This document shows, piece by piece, positions 1 to 7,047 of a stretch of 33,837 nt of DNA. Source of the stretch: a virus; IMG/VR virus record IMGVR_UViG_3300029267_003252, positions 1 through 33,837 of that record; one strand, written 5' to 3'. The notes beneath the pieces were generated by a model that was not told the origin of the DNA, made no database searches, and worked only from the letters and a program-made list of their open reading frames with translations. Position 1 is the first letter of the stretch, and each line of letters starts with the position of its first letter. Both the position numbers and the translations under genes were made by a program.

Positions 1-36
1 CCAACCCTCTCCCATCAAGGGAGAGGGAGGAAAAGG
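1..36. repeat. GGGAGAGGG-type repeat at the left edge, supplying the transposase RBS
   Basis: The window opens inside an imperfect hairpin (CCCTCTCCC, then ATCAA, then GGGAGAGGG) directly before the transposase gene. Its right arm runs into GGGAGG, which serves as the ribosome-binding site. Related CCCTCTCC/GGAGAGGG hairpins occur near 5830, 14043, 16740 and 21490. A contig edge inside a multi-copy repeat fits an assembly break, so the true phage left end and any repressor gene probably lie outside. Confidence 0.6.
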
Positions 37-1893
37 ATGACTCCCGAAGAGGCGCGCCGGCATATCCTCCGGGCGCTGGAGTCCGCCCCCTACGGGGAGC
101 GGACCGCCATCGCGGAAAAGCTGGCCTCGGAGTTTGGCCGGCACCGGAGCTGGGTCTACCGCCAGGCGGTAAAGGCCGGGCTCGACCTGGCCAAGAGAAA
201 AGAGCCGACGGAGGGACAGATCGCCGTCGGAAAGGCGCTTGAGAGAGCATTACATGGGGAAAAAGCGGAATTAGTAAAAAAACTTACAGAAGAAAAGGCC
301 CGGCACCGCAGCACAATATACCGCCAGGCCGCCAGAGGGAGCGATCTTTACGGCTGGCACAAGTCGCGCCGGCATATCAACATCGACAAGGACACCCTCC
401 TGACCATCGCCCAGATGATCCACGGCTCCAAGCGCAAGGGGCGGCGGATGGTGATGGGAGTCGAGGATGCCGTGGAGATCCTGCAAAACCACGGGGCAGA
501 AATCACGCTCGGAGTCCGGCAGATCCAGCGGCTGCTCCACCGGCTGCGCCTCTCCCGGCGCCAGATGCAGGACGCGATTGACAACTCCCCCCACGTCCGG
601 CTGGCCAGCCTGCACCCCAACCACGTCCACCAGTTCGACATCTCCCCGGCGATAAAATGGTATTTCAGCAAGACCGGCCGCCTCTCTGATCGGGACACAA
701 AAACAGATTTCTATATCAAAAAACCGAACAGCTTCAAGAAAATCCGGAGGCATATTCTCCGGTTTATCCTGGTTGACCATTTCACCGGGGCCGCCTATGT
801 CCGCTATTTCTACGAGGCGGGCGAGCGGGCGGTGGACGTGGTCCGCTTCTGGTGGGAGGCCTGGGCGGACAAGGAGGAGGTCTTCGGATATCACTGGAAA
901 GACTACCTCGGCAAGCCCCGCCAGCCCGGCCCGCACAAGTTTCCCTTCCGGGGGATCCCCGAGCTTCTGATTCTCGACAAAGGCTCCGCCGGGATGGCCA
1001 ACATGGCCCAGTCTTTTCTCGACGGCCTGGGCGTCCCCAGCGACCCCCACCTGCCCGGCAACCCCCGGGCCAAGGGCTCCGTCGAGGGCTTCATGAATAT
1101 CTGGGAGCAGAAGTTTGAAAGCCGCCTGCGCCTCTATCCCTGCGAGACCCTGGAGGACCTGAACCGCCTGGCCCTGATCTACTGCGTTTATTTCAACGCG
1201 TCGAAGATCCACCACCGCCACGGCCGGACCCGGATGGCACTTTGGAGCACTATCCGCTCCGAGCACCTCAAGGTCCCCCCATCGTGGGAGATCTGCCGCC
1301 GGCTGGCCCATTCCAAGCCAATCGAAAAGCGGGTCAAGAAGGACGGGACCTTCCGCTTCGGCGGGCGGCTTTATTTCCTCGGTGACACCGATATCTGGGG
1401 GGCGGTCGGCCAGGTCCGGCACAACCCCTGGGAGCACCCCGCGGTCGACTTTCTCTACCAGGGGCAGATCTGGAAAGCCGTTCCCCTGGCCGTCAACGAG
1501 GCCGGCTTCCCGGAGAATGCCGTTGTCTACGGCGAATACCGCCAGCCCAAACATACCCGGACGCAGAAACAGATCGCCCAGTTTAAGGGCCGGCCCCTGC
1601 CCGAGTTCAGCCGCGAGGCCGACCTCGAGGCCCTGGCCGAGCGGGCCGAGCCCTACGAGCACATCAAGCGCCCCGGCGACCTGCTCGAGGTGCCGGACGA
1701 CCGGGCCGGGGCCCTGGTCTCCCGGACCCAGGCCATGAGCCAGGCGGCCGACGAGCTGGGGCGCAACATCACCCCGGCCGAGTTCCAGCGGATCTGCGAC
1801 GGGTTTCCCGAGCAGGTGACCGAGGCCCAGATCAAACAAATGGTTGATTTTCTCGCGGCCCAGGAGGAAGAGGAGGCCGCGGTGGGAATTTAA
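37..1893 (+). CDS. MuA-like DDE transposase
   Basis: Probable transposase that cuts and joins phage ends during integration and replicative transposition, expected to work with the ATPase encoded next. The core has an RNase H-like (rve) fold with a visible DDE triad: D201 in HQFDIS, D314 in LILDKGS and E350 in AKGSVEG. A Mu-type beta-barrel C-terminal region follows (about 430-500), then a charged tail. The N-terminal 100 residues carry two similar HTH-like units, each ending in RHRS-x-x-YRQA (about 35-44 and 89-98), which look like an internal duplication. At 618 aa it is slightly shorter than Mu A (663). The ATG has a GGGAGG site 10 nt upstream. Family assignment is strong; the boundaries of DNA-binding subdomains are inferred. 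Confidence 0.93.
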   Translation: MTPEEARRHILRALESAPYGERTAIAEKLASEFGRHRSWVYRQAVKAGLDLAKRKEPTEGQIAVGKALERALHGEKAELVKKLTEEKARHRSTIYRQAARGSDLYGWHKSRRHINIDKDTLLTIAQMIHGSKRKGRRMVMGVEDAVEILQNHGAEITLGVRQIQRLLHRLRLSRRQMQDAIDNSPHVRLASLHPNHVHQFDISPAIKWYFSKTGRLSDRDTKTDFYIKKPNSFKKIRRHILRFILVDHFTGAAYVRYFYEAGERAVDVVRFWWEAWADKEEVFGYHWKDYLGKPRQPGPHKFPFRGIPELLILDKGSAGMANMAQSFLDGLGVPSDPHLPGNPRAKGSVEGFMNIWEQKFESRLRLYPCETLEDLNRLALIYCVYFNASKIHHRHGRTRMALWSTIRSEHLKVPPSWEICRRLAHSKPIEKRVKKDGTFRFGGRLYFLGDTDIWGAVGQVRHNPWEHPAVDFLYQGQIWKAVPLAVNEAGFPENAVVYGEYRQPKHTRTQKQIAQFKGRPLPEFSREADLEALAERAEPYEHIKRPGDLLEVPDDRAGALVSRTQAMSQAADELGRNITPAEFQRICDGFPEQVTEAQIKQMVDFLAAQEEEEAAVGI

Positions 1894-1930
1894 TGATTGC
1901 GGATTTCGGATTGCGGATTGCGGATTTTTA
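1894..1930. repeat. GGATTGC-type short tandem repeat
   Basis: The spacer between transposase and ATPase genes holds about four copies of GATTGCG/GGATTTCG, the reverse complement of the AATCCGCA array seen near 6239, 12885, 19710, 28912 and 30306. Such arrays are typical of host intergenic DNA rather than compact phage genomes. Confidence 0.7.
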
Positions 1931-1967
1931 AAAGTCCAACCCGCATCCAGAGAGGAGGGTGAAAAAA

Positions 1968-3239
1968 ATGGCAGAGGCGGCGCGGAAACTAAAGGACCCG
2001 CCGGTCCGAGACACCAAGCTCAAATGGTGGCTCCGGGCCCGGGGGATCCGGGCGGAGGACCTGGCCCAGGCACTCGGGAGGGCGAGGTCGATCGTGGTCA
2101 ACCTTTTAAATGGACGGGGCAAATGGCCGAGCTGGGGATTTCGGGACGAAAAGCTGCTCCGGGATTTTCTCAAGCGGCACAAGCTCGACCGCAAGGCTGC
2201 CCTGGAGCCGGCCACCGAGGAGGAAATCTCGGCGGCCCAGGAGGAAATGACCATTCGCGGCTTCACCCACTGGGCGGCATTTAAAGTCAACGGAATAGTT
2301 GACCGGCGGGTGAATCCAAAAAGGGAGGCAAAGGTGCGGGGAAAAAAGAAAACCGGAAGGGAGGTAGAACCAGAGATGCTGTCTTTCGAGGCGATAAATC
2401 ATTTTCGGCTTAAAGCCGATCCATTCACCAACGAGATCCGGGGGAAGTCGGACGTTTTCTTCAACGAGGAAAACACCACGATCAAGCAGGCCATCCTCGG
2501 GGCCGCGAAAAACCAGGGCCTCCTGGCCCTGATCGGCGAGGTCGGCTCGGGGAAGTCGACCATCCTCCAGGCCGCCCTGGGATCGCTCAACGGCGACGAC
2601 TCGATCCAGGTGATCTTTCCCCAGGCGGTGGCCAAGGAGCGGCTGACCGCGGTGCAGATCACCGAGGCCATCGTCCGGGACCTCAATCCCACCGCCGTCC
2701 CCCGGGCCGCGGTCGAGGCCCGGAGCCGCCAGGTCCGGGAGCTGCTGGAGGCCCGCGCCGGCGAGGGCGGGACCGCGGTTTTGATCCTGGAGGAGGCCCA
2801 CGCCCTGCCGATCACCACCATCCGCCAGCTCAAGCGCTTTTACGAGCTGACCCAGGCCCGGGGTTACCGCAAGCTCCTGGGGATCATCATGGTCGGCCAG
2901 CCCGAGCTGGAGGCCAAGTTCCGGAGCCACGAGATCCGCGAGGTGGCAAAGCGAGTCCGGGTGGTCAAGTTCGTCGGCCTCCCCAAGCGCAACGGGATCC
3001 AGAAATACCTCGAATTCAAGCTCAGCCGGGCCGGGGGCGACGCGGGCCGGATTTTCGACGGTGACGTTTACAGCCTGCTCTCCCGGGTCCGCTGGGCCGG
3101 CAACCCCCTCGACCTCAACAACATTGTCATCCGGGCCATGAACCAGGCGGTCCGGATAGGATCTCCCAAGATCACCCGGGAGATCATCGGCTCCATTCCC
3201 AACGTCGAGCTGGCGGAAAGGGGCGAAACCCGTGAATAA
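1968..3239 (+). CDS. MuB-like AAA+ transposition ATPase
   Basis: Probable target-selecting ATPase that binds DNA and delivers target to the transposase. From the ATG at 1968 it is 423 aa. Residues about 20-55 resemble an XRE-like HTH (GIRAEDLAQALGRA), as in the N-terminal domain of Mu B. A Walker A motif GEVGSGKST lies near residues 190-198 and a Walker B motif LILEEAH near 273-279, followed by a sensor-like IIMVGQPEL, typical of the TniB/ExeA-like AAA group. It is longer than Mu B (312 aa), mainly through the N-terminal part and a linker around residues 105-135. A GTG at 1959 overlaps the AGGAGGG site, so the ATG 9 nt downstream of that site is preferred. The 3' end overlaps the next gene by 8 bp. 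Confidence 0.88.
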   Translation: MAEAARKLKDPPVRDTKLKWWLRARGIRAEDLAQALGRARSIVVNLLNGRGKWPSWGFRDEKLLRDFLKRHKLDRKAALEPATEEEISAAQEEMTIRGFTHWAAFKVNGIVDRRVNPKREAKVRGKKKTGREVEPEMLSFEAINHFRLKADPFTNEIRGKSDVFFNEENTTIKQAILGAAKNQGLLALIGEVGSGKSTILQAALGSLNGDDSIQVIFPQAVAKERLTAVQITEAIVRDLNPTAVPRAAVEARSRQVRELLEARAGEGGTAVLILEEAHALPITTIRQLKRFYELTQARGYRKLLGIIMVGQPELEAKFRSHEIREVAKRVRVVKFVGLPKRNGIQKYLEFKLSRAGGDAGRIFDGDVYSLLSRVRWAGNPLDLNNIVIRAMNQAVRIGSPKITREIIGSIPNVELAERGETRE

Positions 3240-4299
3240 ATACCAGCGGATAATCAAGCGGGAGGCCGGGAAATACGGCCTGGACCCGGGCCTGATCCGG
3301 GCCCAGATCACCCAGGAGAGCGCCTGGGACCCCCGGGCCGAGTCTCACTGCGGGGCCCGGGGGCTGATGCAGCTCATGCCCGCCACCGCCCTCGAGGTTG
3401 CCGAGTGGCTCCACTTGACCAGGGAGCCCGATCTTTTCGACCCCGACACCAACATCCGGCTGGGGGCCGCTTACCTGGCCTACCAGATCAAGTGCTTCCC
3501 CGAGATCCCGGACGACCTGGAGCGGGTCAAGTTCGGCCTGGGGGCCTACAACGGCGGCCGGGGCTACATCAACAAGGCGATCAGGCTGGCCCGGGAGGAC
3601 TGCCGCCGGCTCCCCCTGGTCTCCGCCCGGGACATCGCCGAGCACCGGCACGCCCTCCACCCCCCGGGGTCGCAGTGGTGCCGGGACCTTTACAGCCGCA
3701 TGGACGCCTGGCAGGTCTGGACGTTTTCCAGCCGCTACCTGGCCGACCCCCGCTGTAAAGTCAAAGGCCGCCGGCCGGACCACAAACAGATCACCGACTA
3801 CGTCCGCAAAATCATCATCGGCTGGCTGGGGTCGCCCGGGTGGGCGGCGACGCAGACCGGGAGCGGGAGCAACGGCCGGACCCGGACGGCGGGGACGGCG
3901 GAGCCGACGATCAACGCCGCCAAGGGGTGCGCCGTCCGTCCCGGGGTGAGCTACGGCCCGGCCCCCTACGGGGTCAAAAACCGCCTCCGGCTGGAGGCGA
4001 TATCCCGCGGGAGGCGTGGCAATGAACATCCGGACCCAACTGCTCATCCTTTATATATTGGCCGGCGCCGTTATGGCCGGCCTCTGGATATTCTCCAAGC
4101 TGATCACGGGGGGCTTTTAAATTGCGGGTCAAAGTCAGATGTCCCAAGTGCGGGGATACATTCGAGACCGAGGACCTCAACAGCCGGGGCACGGAGCTCG
4201 ACCGGCTCTTTAATGAGTACCTGGACCTCTTCCGCCCCCGGCGGGAGTCAAAACCTCCCTCCGGGGAGAAGCGCCTCCGGCTCCAGCGGGAGATCATAA
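3232..4299 (+). CDS. SLT-type lytic transglycosylase, possible phage endolysin
   Basis: Residues about 1-130 form a soluble lytic transglycosylase domain: the catalytic Glu is E29 in QESAWDP, followed by GARGLMQLMPATA and, near 105, AYNGG. It should cleave the MurNAc-GlcNAc bond of peptidoglycan. There is no signal peptide, so access to the wall would need a holin or the phage particle. The GTG start overlaps the end of the ATPase gene. Third-position GC stays high in this frame until about 4010, then collapses, while the frame of a 32-aa gene (4022-4120) and that of the next gene (4122) take over. The last 90 residues are therefore probably read-through. A one-base shift would end the protein at 4025, overlapping the small gene by ATGA. 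Position among early genes is unusual for a lysis enzyme. Confidence 0.85.
   Translation: MNKYQRIIKREAGKYGLDPGLIRAQITQESAWDPRAESHCGARGLMQLMPATALEVAEWLHLTREPDLFDPDTNIRLGAAYLAYQIKCFPEIPDDLERVKFGLGAYNGGRGYINKAIRLAREDCRRLPLVSARDIAEHRHALHPPGSQWCRDLYSRMDAWQVWTFSSRYLADPRCKVKGRRPDHKQITDYVRKIIIGWLGSPGWAATQTGSGSNGRTRTAGTAEPTINAAKGCAVRPGVSYGPAPYGVKNRLRLEAISRGRRGNEHPDPTAHPLYIGRRRYGRPLDILQADHGGLLNCGSKSDVPSAGIHSRPRTSTAGARSSTGSLMSTWTSSAPGGSQNLPPGRSASGSSGRS
4022..4120 (+). CDS. 32-aa single-span membrane peptide
   Basis: A short gene below usual ORF cut-offs. The ATG at 4022 has GGGAGG about 6 nt upstream, and the frame ends at TAA 4118-4120. The product begins MNIRTQ and continues with about 18 hydrophobic residues (LLILYILAGAVMAGLWIF), then SKLITGGF: one membrane span and almost nothing else. 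It overlaps the 3' part of the transglycosylase frame exactly where that frame loses its coding signal, and the next gene starts 1 nt after its stop. This tight packing supports translation. A role as a lysis accessory (holin or pinholin) for the neighbouring transglycosylase is inference only. Confidence 0.6.
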   Translation: MNIRTQLLILYILAGAVMAGLWIFSKLITGGF

Positions 4300-4655
4300 A
4301 CCTTTTCCGGAGCGGGGCTTTTATCTATTACGGGAGGCCGTACCCGGTTTCGACGGACGAGATAAAGGCGGCCCTGAAGGAGGTCTGCAATCGGGAGCCC
4401 ATCGGCCTGGTCAACCACAACTATTTAAAAAAGGTGATGATCACGATGGTTGAAAAAGCTCCCCCGAGCAAGACTCGGGGGCTACCCATGACTCGGGGCT
4501 ACCCGGGGAGGGTTGGGGAGAGGGGGGGATTGTCAGAAGATCCGGATCCCGGCCGGCTCCGGCTCCGGAGGGAGCGGGACGGGAGCGCCCTGATGGACGG
4601 ACCGACCCCGCTCGGGGAGCTGAAAACAATTCAAACGCAAAGGAGAGAGAAATGA
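4122..4655 (+). CDS. Zinc-ribbon-like protein with a repeat-derived tail
   Basis: The product, from a TTG start, begins with a single CPKC knuckle (residues 7-10, RCPKCGDTFET) like the first half of a zinc ribbon. A helical, charged region follows to about residue 113, with one more Cys (KEVCNRE). No second CxxC is present, so zinc binding would need a partner or the lone Cys. From about residue 113 the sequence (PPSKTRGLPMTRGYPGR) is translated from the CCCCCGAG..CTCGGGGG palindromic repeat at 4461-4506 and adjoining GGGGAG repeat, so the original C-terminus was probably shorter. It overlaps the Gam gene by 4 bp. Function unknown; the position between transposition genes and Gam fits early DNA metabolism or regulation. 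Confidence 0.6.
   Translation: MRVKVRCPKCGDTFETEDLNSRGTELDRLFNEYLDLFRPRRESKPPSGEKRLRLQREIINLFRSGAFIYYGRPYPVSTDEIKAALKEVCNREPIGLVNHNYLKKVMITMVEKAPPSKTRGLPMTRGYPGRVGERGGLSEDPDPGRLRLRRERDGSALMDGPTPLGELKTIQTQRREK
4461..4506. repeat. CCCCCGAG..CTCGGGGGCTACCC palindromic repeat, copy 1
   Basis: An 8-bp palindrome (CCCCCGAG / CTCGGGGG, loop CAAGA) followed by CTACCC and a second, shorter ACTCGGGGCTACCC unit. Near-identical copies occur at 5854-5880 and 6261-6287, and a related inverted copy at 31462-31507. This copy lies inside the zinc-ribbon-like gene and is translated in frame. Confidence 0.85.
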
Positions 4656-5149
4656 AAAAGCTGGAAGTCAGAAACTGGGATGAGGCCGACGCGGCCCTGC
4701 ACATGATCGGCCGGATCCAGGTCGAGCGCCAGGGGCTGGAGGCCAACCTCAACACCAAGGTCCAAAACCTGCGGGAGAATTTCCAGGACCTGACCCGGGA
4801 CGGCATCGAGGAGGAAAAGGCCCTGGCCAAGGCCCTGGAGAAGTTCGTCAAGGCCAACCAGGCTGACCTGGACGGCCGGAGCAGAAAGCTCCTCTGGGGC
4901 ACGGTCGCCCTGCGACTCACCCCGCCGAAGCTGGTGGTCCGGAGCGTCAAAAATACCCTGGCCAAGCTCAATGAGCTGGGCGGGAAGTGGCGGGCCTACA
5001 TCCGGGTCAAGGAGGAAATTGATAAGGACTCCCTGGAGGAGCTCTCCGACGGCGAGCTCAAGCAGGTGGGTCTCTCCCGGAGCCAGTCTGAAAAGTTTTA
5101 CGCCGAGCCGGACCTGGAAAAGATCCTAAACGCGGGGGCGAAAAGATGA
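4652..5149 (+). CDS. gam: Mu Gam-like host-nuclease inhibitor
   Basis: Matches the Mu Gam family (Pfam Phage_Mu_Gam), a Ku-like dimer that binds DNA ends and shields linear phage DNA from exonucleases. At 165 aa it is close to Mu Gam (174). Visible hallmarks are the N-terminal DEADAALHMIGRIQ, the long charged helix of about residues 25-75, the central strand-rich stretch WGTVALRLTPPKLVV (about 88-102) and a C-terminal helical tail ending in KILNAGAKR. The ATG overlaps the preceding stop (ATGA), indicating translational coupling. As in Mu, the gene lies downstream of A and B. Confidence 0.88.
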   Translation: MKKLEVRNWDEADAALHMIGRIQVERQGLEANLNTKVQNLRENFQDLTRDGIEEEKALAKALEKFVKANQADLDGRSRKLLWGTVALRLTPPKLVVRSVKNTLAKLNELGGKWRAYIRVKEEIDKDSLEELSDGELKQVGLSRSQSEKFYAEPDLEKILNAGAKR

Positions 5150-5460
5150 CGGAAGTCGACGACATCAAGGGAATCGACGCCGCCGTGAACGAAGGGGCCA
5201 AGGTCGTCCTGCTCTTTTCTCACGAGCATTGCGCCGCCTGCCCCCAGGTGGAGGCCCACCTGGAGGAAAACCGGCCGGCGGCCGAGGACATGGGCTGGCA
5301 GGTCTGCAAGCTCAACGTGATCCGCCTCCAGCCCCTGCCCGACTGGCATGTGACCTCGGTCCCCGCGGTCCTGATCTTCGCAGGGGGCGGCGTCGCCCGG
5401 GCCTGGCGCCGGAGTGAGGGGAGCATCCTTCGGGCTCTGGCGGAGGTGGACGACGGGTGA
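5146..5460 (+). CDS. Thioredoxin-fold protein with CAAC active site
   Basis: A 104-aa protein of thioredoxin size. The sequence shows a beta strand VVLLFSHEH, then C29-A-A-C32-P, a helix, and a cis-proline motif TSVPAVLIF (P73), the normal order for a redox-active thioredoxin. The active-site dipeptide is AA instead of GP, so its redox potential cannot be guessed. There is no signal peptide, so it should be cytoplasmic. It overlaps Gam by 4 bp and the next gene by 4 bp, so it is an integral part of the early operon. Possible roles include reducing a phage or host enzyme such as ribonucleotide reductase, or acting as a processivity partner as host thioredoxin does for T7 polymerase; both are inference. 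Confidence 0.75.
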   Translation: MTEVDDIKGIDAAVNEGAKVVLLFSHEHCAACPQVEAHLEENRPAAEDMGWQVCKLNVIRLQPLPDWHVTSVPAVLIFAGGGVARAWRRSEGSILRALAEVDDG

Positions 5461-5945
5461 ACCAGGGCGAGTTGTCATTTTTCCCCGACCTGTCCTGGGA
5501 GGAGCAAAAAGTCTCCCGGTTGATCCGGTGCCACGTCGGCCGGGATAAGGCTATCTCTGTCCGGGATCTGGCCCTCAAGACCGGCCTGGAGGAGAAGCGG
5601 GTCCGGGAGGTGGTCCGTGAGCTCATAATCCGCCACGGCGAGCCGATCGGCTCCACGCCGGGATCCCCGCCGGGGTATTACATCCTAAGCTCCCAGGACG
5701 AAATCAACCGGGCCTACAAGAGCCTGGTAGACAGGGGCAAGGCGATAATCTTTCGGGCCTCGCGCCTGCGGCAGTTTTCGGTGGACGAGGTCCTGGGCCA
5801 GATCAAATTGGAGTTTGAAAACAACACCCCCTCTCCCTTGCCCTCTCCCCGCACCCCCGAGCAAGACTCGGGGGCTACCCGGGGAGAGGGCCTGTCCCGA
5901 GCGGAGTCGAGGGGCAGGGGTGAGGGGCATCAAGGGAGGGGATGA
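5457..5945 (+). CDS. Winged-helix DNA-binding protein with repeat-derived tail
   Basis: Residues about 17-90 look like a winged helix: AISVRDLALKTGLEEKRVREVVRELIIRHG contains the helix-turn-helix, and GYYILSSQDEINRA the wing and following helix. The next segment to about 120 is helical. From about residue 123 (TPSPLPSPRTPEQ) the protein is translated from host-type repeats, including the second CCCCCGAG..CTCGGGGG palindrome. The GTG start overlaps the thioredoxin stop (GTGA), and the stop overlaps the next start (ATGATGG). A regulatory or replication-initiation role is plausible; no specific family was recognised. Confidence 0.65.
   Translation: MNQGELSFFPDLSWEEQKVSRLIRCHVGRDKAISVRDLALKTGLEEKRVREVVRELIIRHGEPIGSTPGSPPGYYILSSQDEINRAYKSLVDRGKAIIFRASRLRQFSVDEVLGQIKLEFENNTPSPLPSPRTPEQDSGATRGEGLSRAESRGRGEGHQGRG
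5830..5937. repeat. Composite host-type repeat: CTCTCCC hairpin plus CCCCCGAG palindrome, copy 2
   Basis: The 3' end of the winged-helix gene consists of CCCTCTCCC elements, the CCCCCGAG..CTCGGGGGCTACCC palindrome (5854-5880), GGGGAGAGGG and a CCCGAGCGGAGTCGAGGGG element. The final GGGAGGGG also acts as ribosome-binding site for the gene at 5942. Confidence 0.75.
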
Positions 5946-6217
5946 TGGCGACAAGGATGATAGTTGATAGCGATGGTACTATTTTTAAACCAATAAGCCA
6001 TCCTGATAACGGCAACGGATGGCATTTTCCGGGCGACCGGCCGATAACCGGCGCCGACATTGACCGGTCCATCCGCCGGCTGGGTAAAGGCCAGGGGCTC
6101 CCCGTCCTGATCCTGAAAACGGGGAAGGTCCCCGCGTGGAAGCTGGCCGCCCTGGCGGCAGGCTTCACCTCGGCGGGGTTTGTCCTGGGGGCGGTCATGG
6201 CAAGAGTCATTATATAA
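5942..6217 (+). CDS. Small protein with C-terminal membrane anchor
   Basis: 91 aa. The N-terminal two thirds are polar (MMATRMIVDSDGTIFKPI..., GADIDRSIRRLGKG), and the last 28 residues (WKLAALAAGFTSAGFVLGAVMARVII) form one hydrophobic span running to the C-terminus, so it may be tail-anchored in the inner membrane. The tandem ATGATG has a strong GGGAGGGG site directly upstream, and the start overlaps the previous stop. The coding sequence before 6080 is more AT-rich than its neighbours. Function unknown; not assignable to a family by eye. Confidence 0.6.
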   Translation: MMATRMIVDSDGTIFKPISHPDNGNGWHFPGDRPITGADIDRSIRRLGKGQGLPVLILKTGKVPAWKLAALAAGFTSAGFVLGAVMARVII

Positions 6218-6232
6218 AGGATGATATAAAGG

Positions 6233-6763
6233 ATGATGAATCCGCAATCCGCAAAGGATTCCCCCGAGCAAGACTCGGGGGCTACCCTTGGATCGGGGGC
6301 TACCCTTGGATCGGGGGCTACCCTTGGATCGGGGGCTACCCTTGGATCGGGGGCTACCCCGCCGGGCCGCGATCGGAAGGTCAACGCTCATATCTGGTAC
6401 GTCGCCGGGAAGCTCGGGCTCACTAACGCCCAGGTAACGGATATCAACCGCTACCTCAACAACTGCCGGGTCAGCCAGAACACGCCGGCCAAGGACGCTA
6501 AGCTCCTGGCCGACCTGAAAAAGCGGCGGCGGCCGCGGAAGCGCTACCACCGCAAGCTGAAATTTAACGAGCAGATCACCCCCGCCCAGGAGACGATGAT
6601 CAACGCCCTGGCCGCAGACCTAAATCTCTCCCTGCCGCACCGCCAGGGCGTGGTCCGCCGGGCCTGCGGCCGGGCCTGGCCCCAGTCCAAAGGCGAAGCC
6701 GACCAGGTGATCGCGGCGCTGAAATCAATGCTCCGCCGCCGAGAGCAGAAGGCAAGTCAATAA
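6233..6763 (+). CDS. GemA/Mu gp16-like protein with repeat-encoded N-terminus
   Basis: Residues about 47-176 fit the Mu gp16/GemA-type family (DUF1018): AHIWYVAGKLGLTNAQVTDI near the start, ITPAQETMINALAADLNLS in the middle and a C-terminal CGRAWPQSKGEADQVIAALK. In Mu, GemA modulates host gene expression and supercoiling. The first 46 residues are translated from an AATCCGCA array, the CCCCCGAG palindrome and an 18-bp tandem repeat, giving five GSGATL-type units. The annotated start is the first ATG of an AAAGGATGATG sequence; no convincing alternative exists closer to the conserved domain, so either the repeat is translated or a weak internal start is used. Confidence 0.65.
   Translation: MMNPQSAKDSPEQDSGATLGSGATLGSGATLGSGATLGSGATPPGRDRKVNAHIWYVAGKLGLTNAQVTDINRYLNNCRVSQNTPAKDAKLLADLKKRRRPRKRYHRKLKFNEQITPAQETMINALAADLNLSLPHRQGVVRRACGRAWPQSKGEADQVIAALKSMLRRREQKASQ
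6275..6359. repeat. 18-bp tandem repeat (TCGGGGGCTACCCTTGGA), about 4.7 copies
   Basis: Exact units begin at 6275, 6293, 6311 and 6329, with a partial one from 6347. The unit is the right half of the upstream CCCCCGAG..CTCGGGGGCTACCC palindrome plus TTGGA, so the array looks like local expansion from palindrome copy 3 (6261-6287). Because 18 is divisible by 3, the reading frame of the GemA-like gene is preserved. Confidence 0.92.
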
Positions 6764-6782
6764 GTTGAGAAGTAAATAAGGG

Positions 6783-6992
6783 ATGAACCAGAATCCGCAA
6801 TTCGAAGTTAAGTTGATCAGCCCCCGGGTGTTTTACGAGCGCCTGGTCAAGCAGATCGGCTCCCCGCCGTCCCTGCGAACTATTTACCGTCTGATCGACG
6901 AAGGAAAGATCAGGTCGGTCCGCCTCTCCCCCCGGATCATCCGGATCCCGGAGGACGAGGTGGTGAGATATCTCGGTGCAGAGCCCAGGTAA
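6783..6992 (+). CDS. MerR/excisionase-type HTH protein
   Basis: A 69-aa protein that is essentially one winged-helix domain of the HTH_17 type: SLRTIYRLIDEGKIRSVRLSPRIIRIPEDEVVRYL, in which the recognition helix precedes the typical strand pair RSVRLSPRIIRIP. Such small proteins act as excisionases or transcription cofactors. It starts 19 nt after the GemA-like gene stop, and the first codons (CAGAATCCGCAATTC) include a trace of the AATCCGCA repeat. It is the last gene before a new promoter at about 7010, so it may regulate that promoter; this is inference. Confidence 0.7.
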   Translation: MNQNPQFEVKLISPRVFYERLVKQIGSPPSLRTIYRLIDEGKIRSVRLSPRIIRIPEDEVVRYLGAEPR

Positions 6993-7009
6993 ATTTTTTT
7001 AGCCGGGAC

Positions 7010-7043
7010 TTGACAAACGCCCGGACATCTGCCAGGATATAGT
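7010..7043 (+). promoter_or_regulatory. Candidate sigma-70-type promoter (middle promoter)
   Basis: A perfect -35 hexamer TTGACA lies at 7010-7015. Downstream, AGGATATAGTTG offers a -10 as GGATAT (7035-7040, 19-bp spacing) or TATAGT (7038-7043, 22-bp spacing). Neither spacing is ideal, which suggests weak or activator-dependent activity. Transcription would start near 7047-7050, right at the first base of the leader helix described below. Confidence 0.45.
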
Positions 7044-7047
7044 TGAT

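Noticed and set aside
271-1839. 522-aa open frame on the minus strand opposite the transposase
   Set aside because: Shadow of a GC-rich gene with strong third-position GC; no ribosome-binding site, no recognisable domain, and the plus strand carries the DDE motifs.
2106-3311. 401-aa minus-strand frame opposite the MuB-like gene, and similar long minus frames at 9365-10180, 13001-14918 and 24865-25740
   Set aside because: All lie opposite well-supported plus-strand genes and consist of low-complexity Gly/Pro/Leu/Asp-rich sequence typical of antisense frames in GC-rich DNA.
6275-6359. Possible CRISPR array
   Set aside because: Units are contiguous 18-bp tandem copies without spacers, and no cas genes are present.
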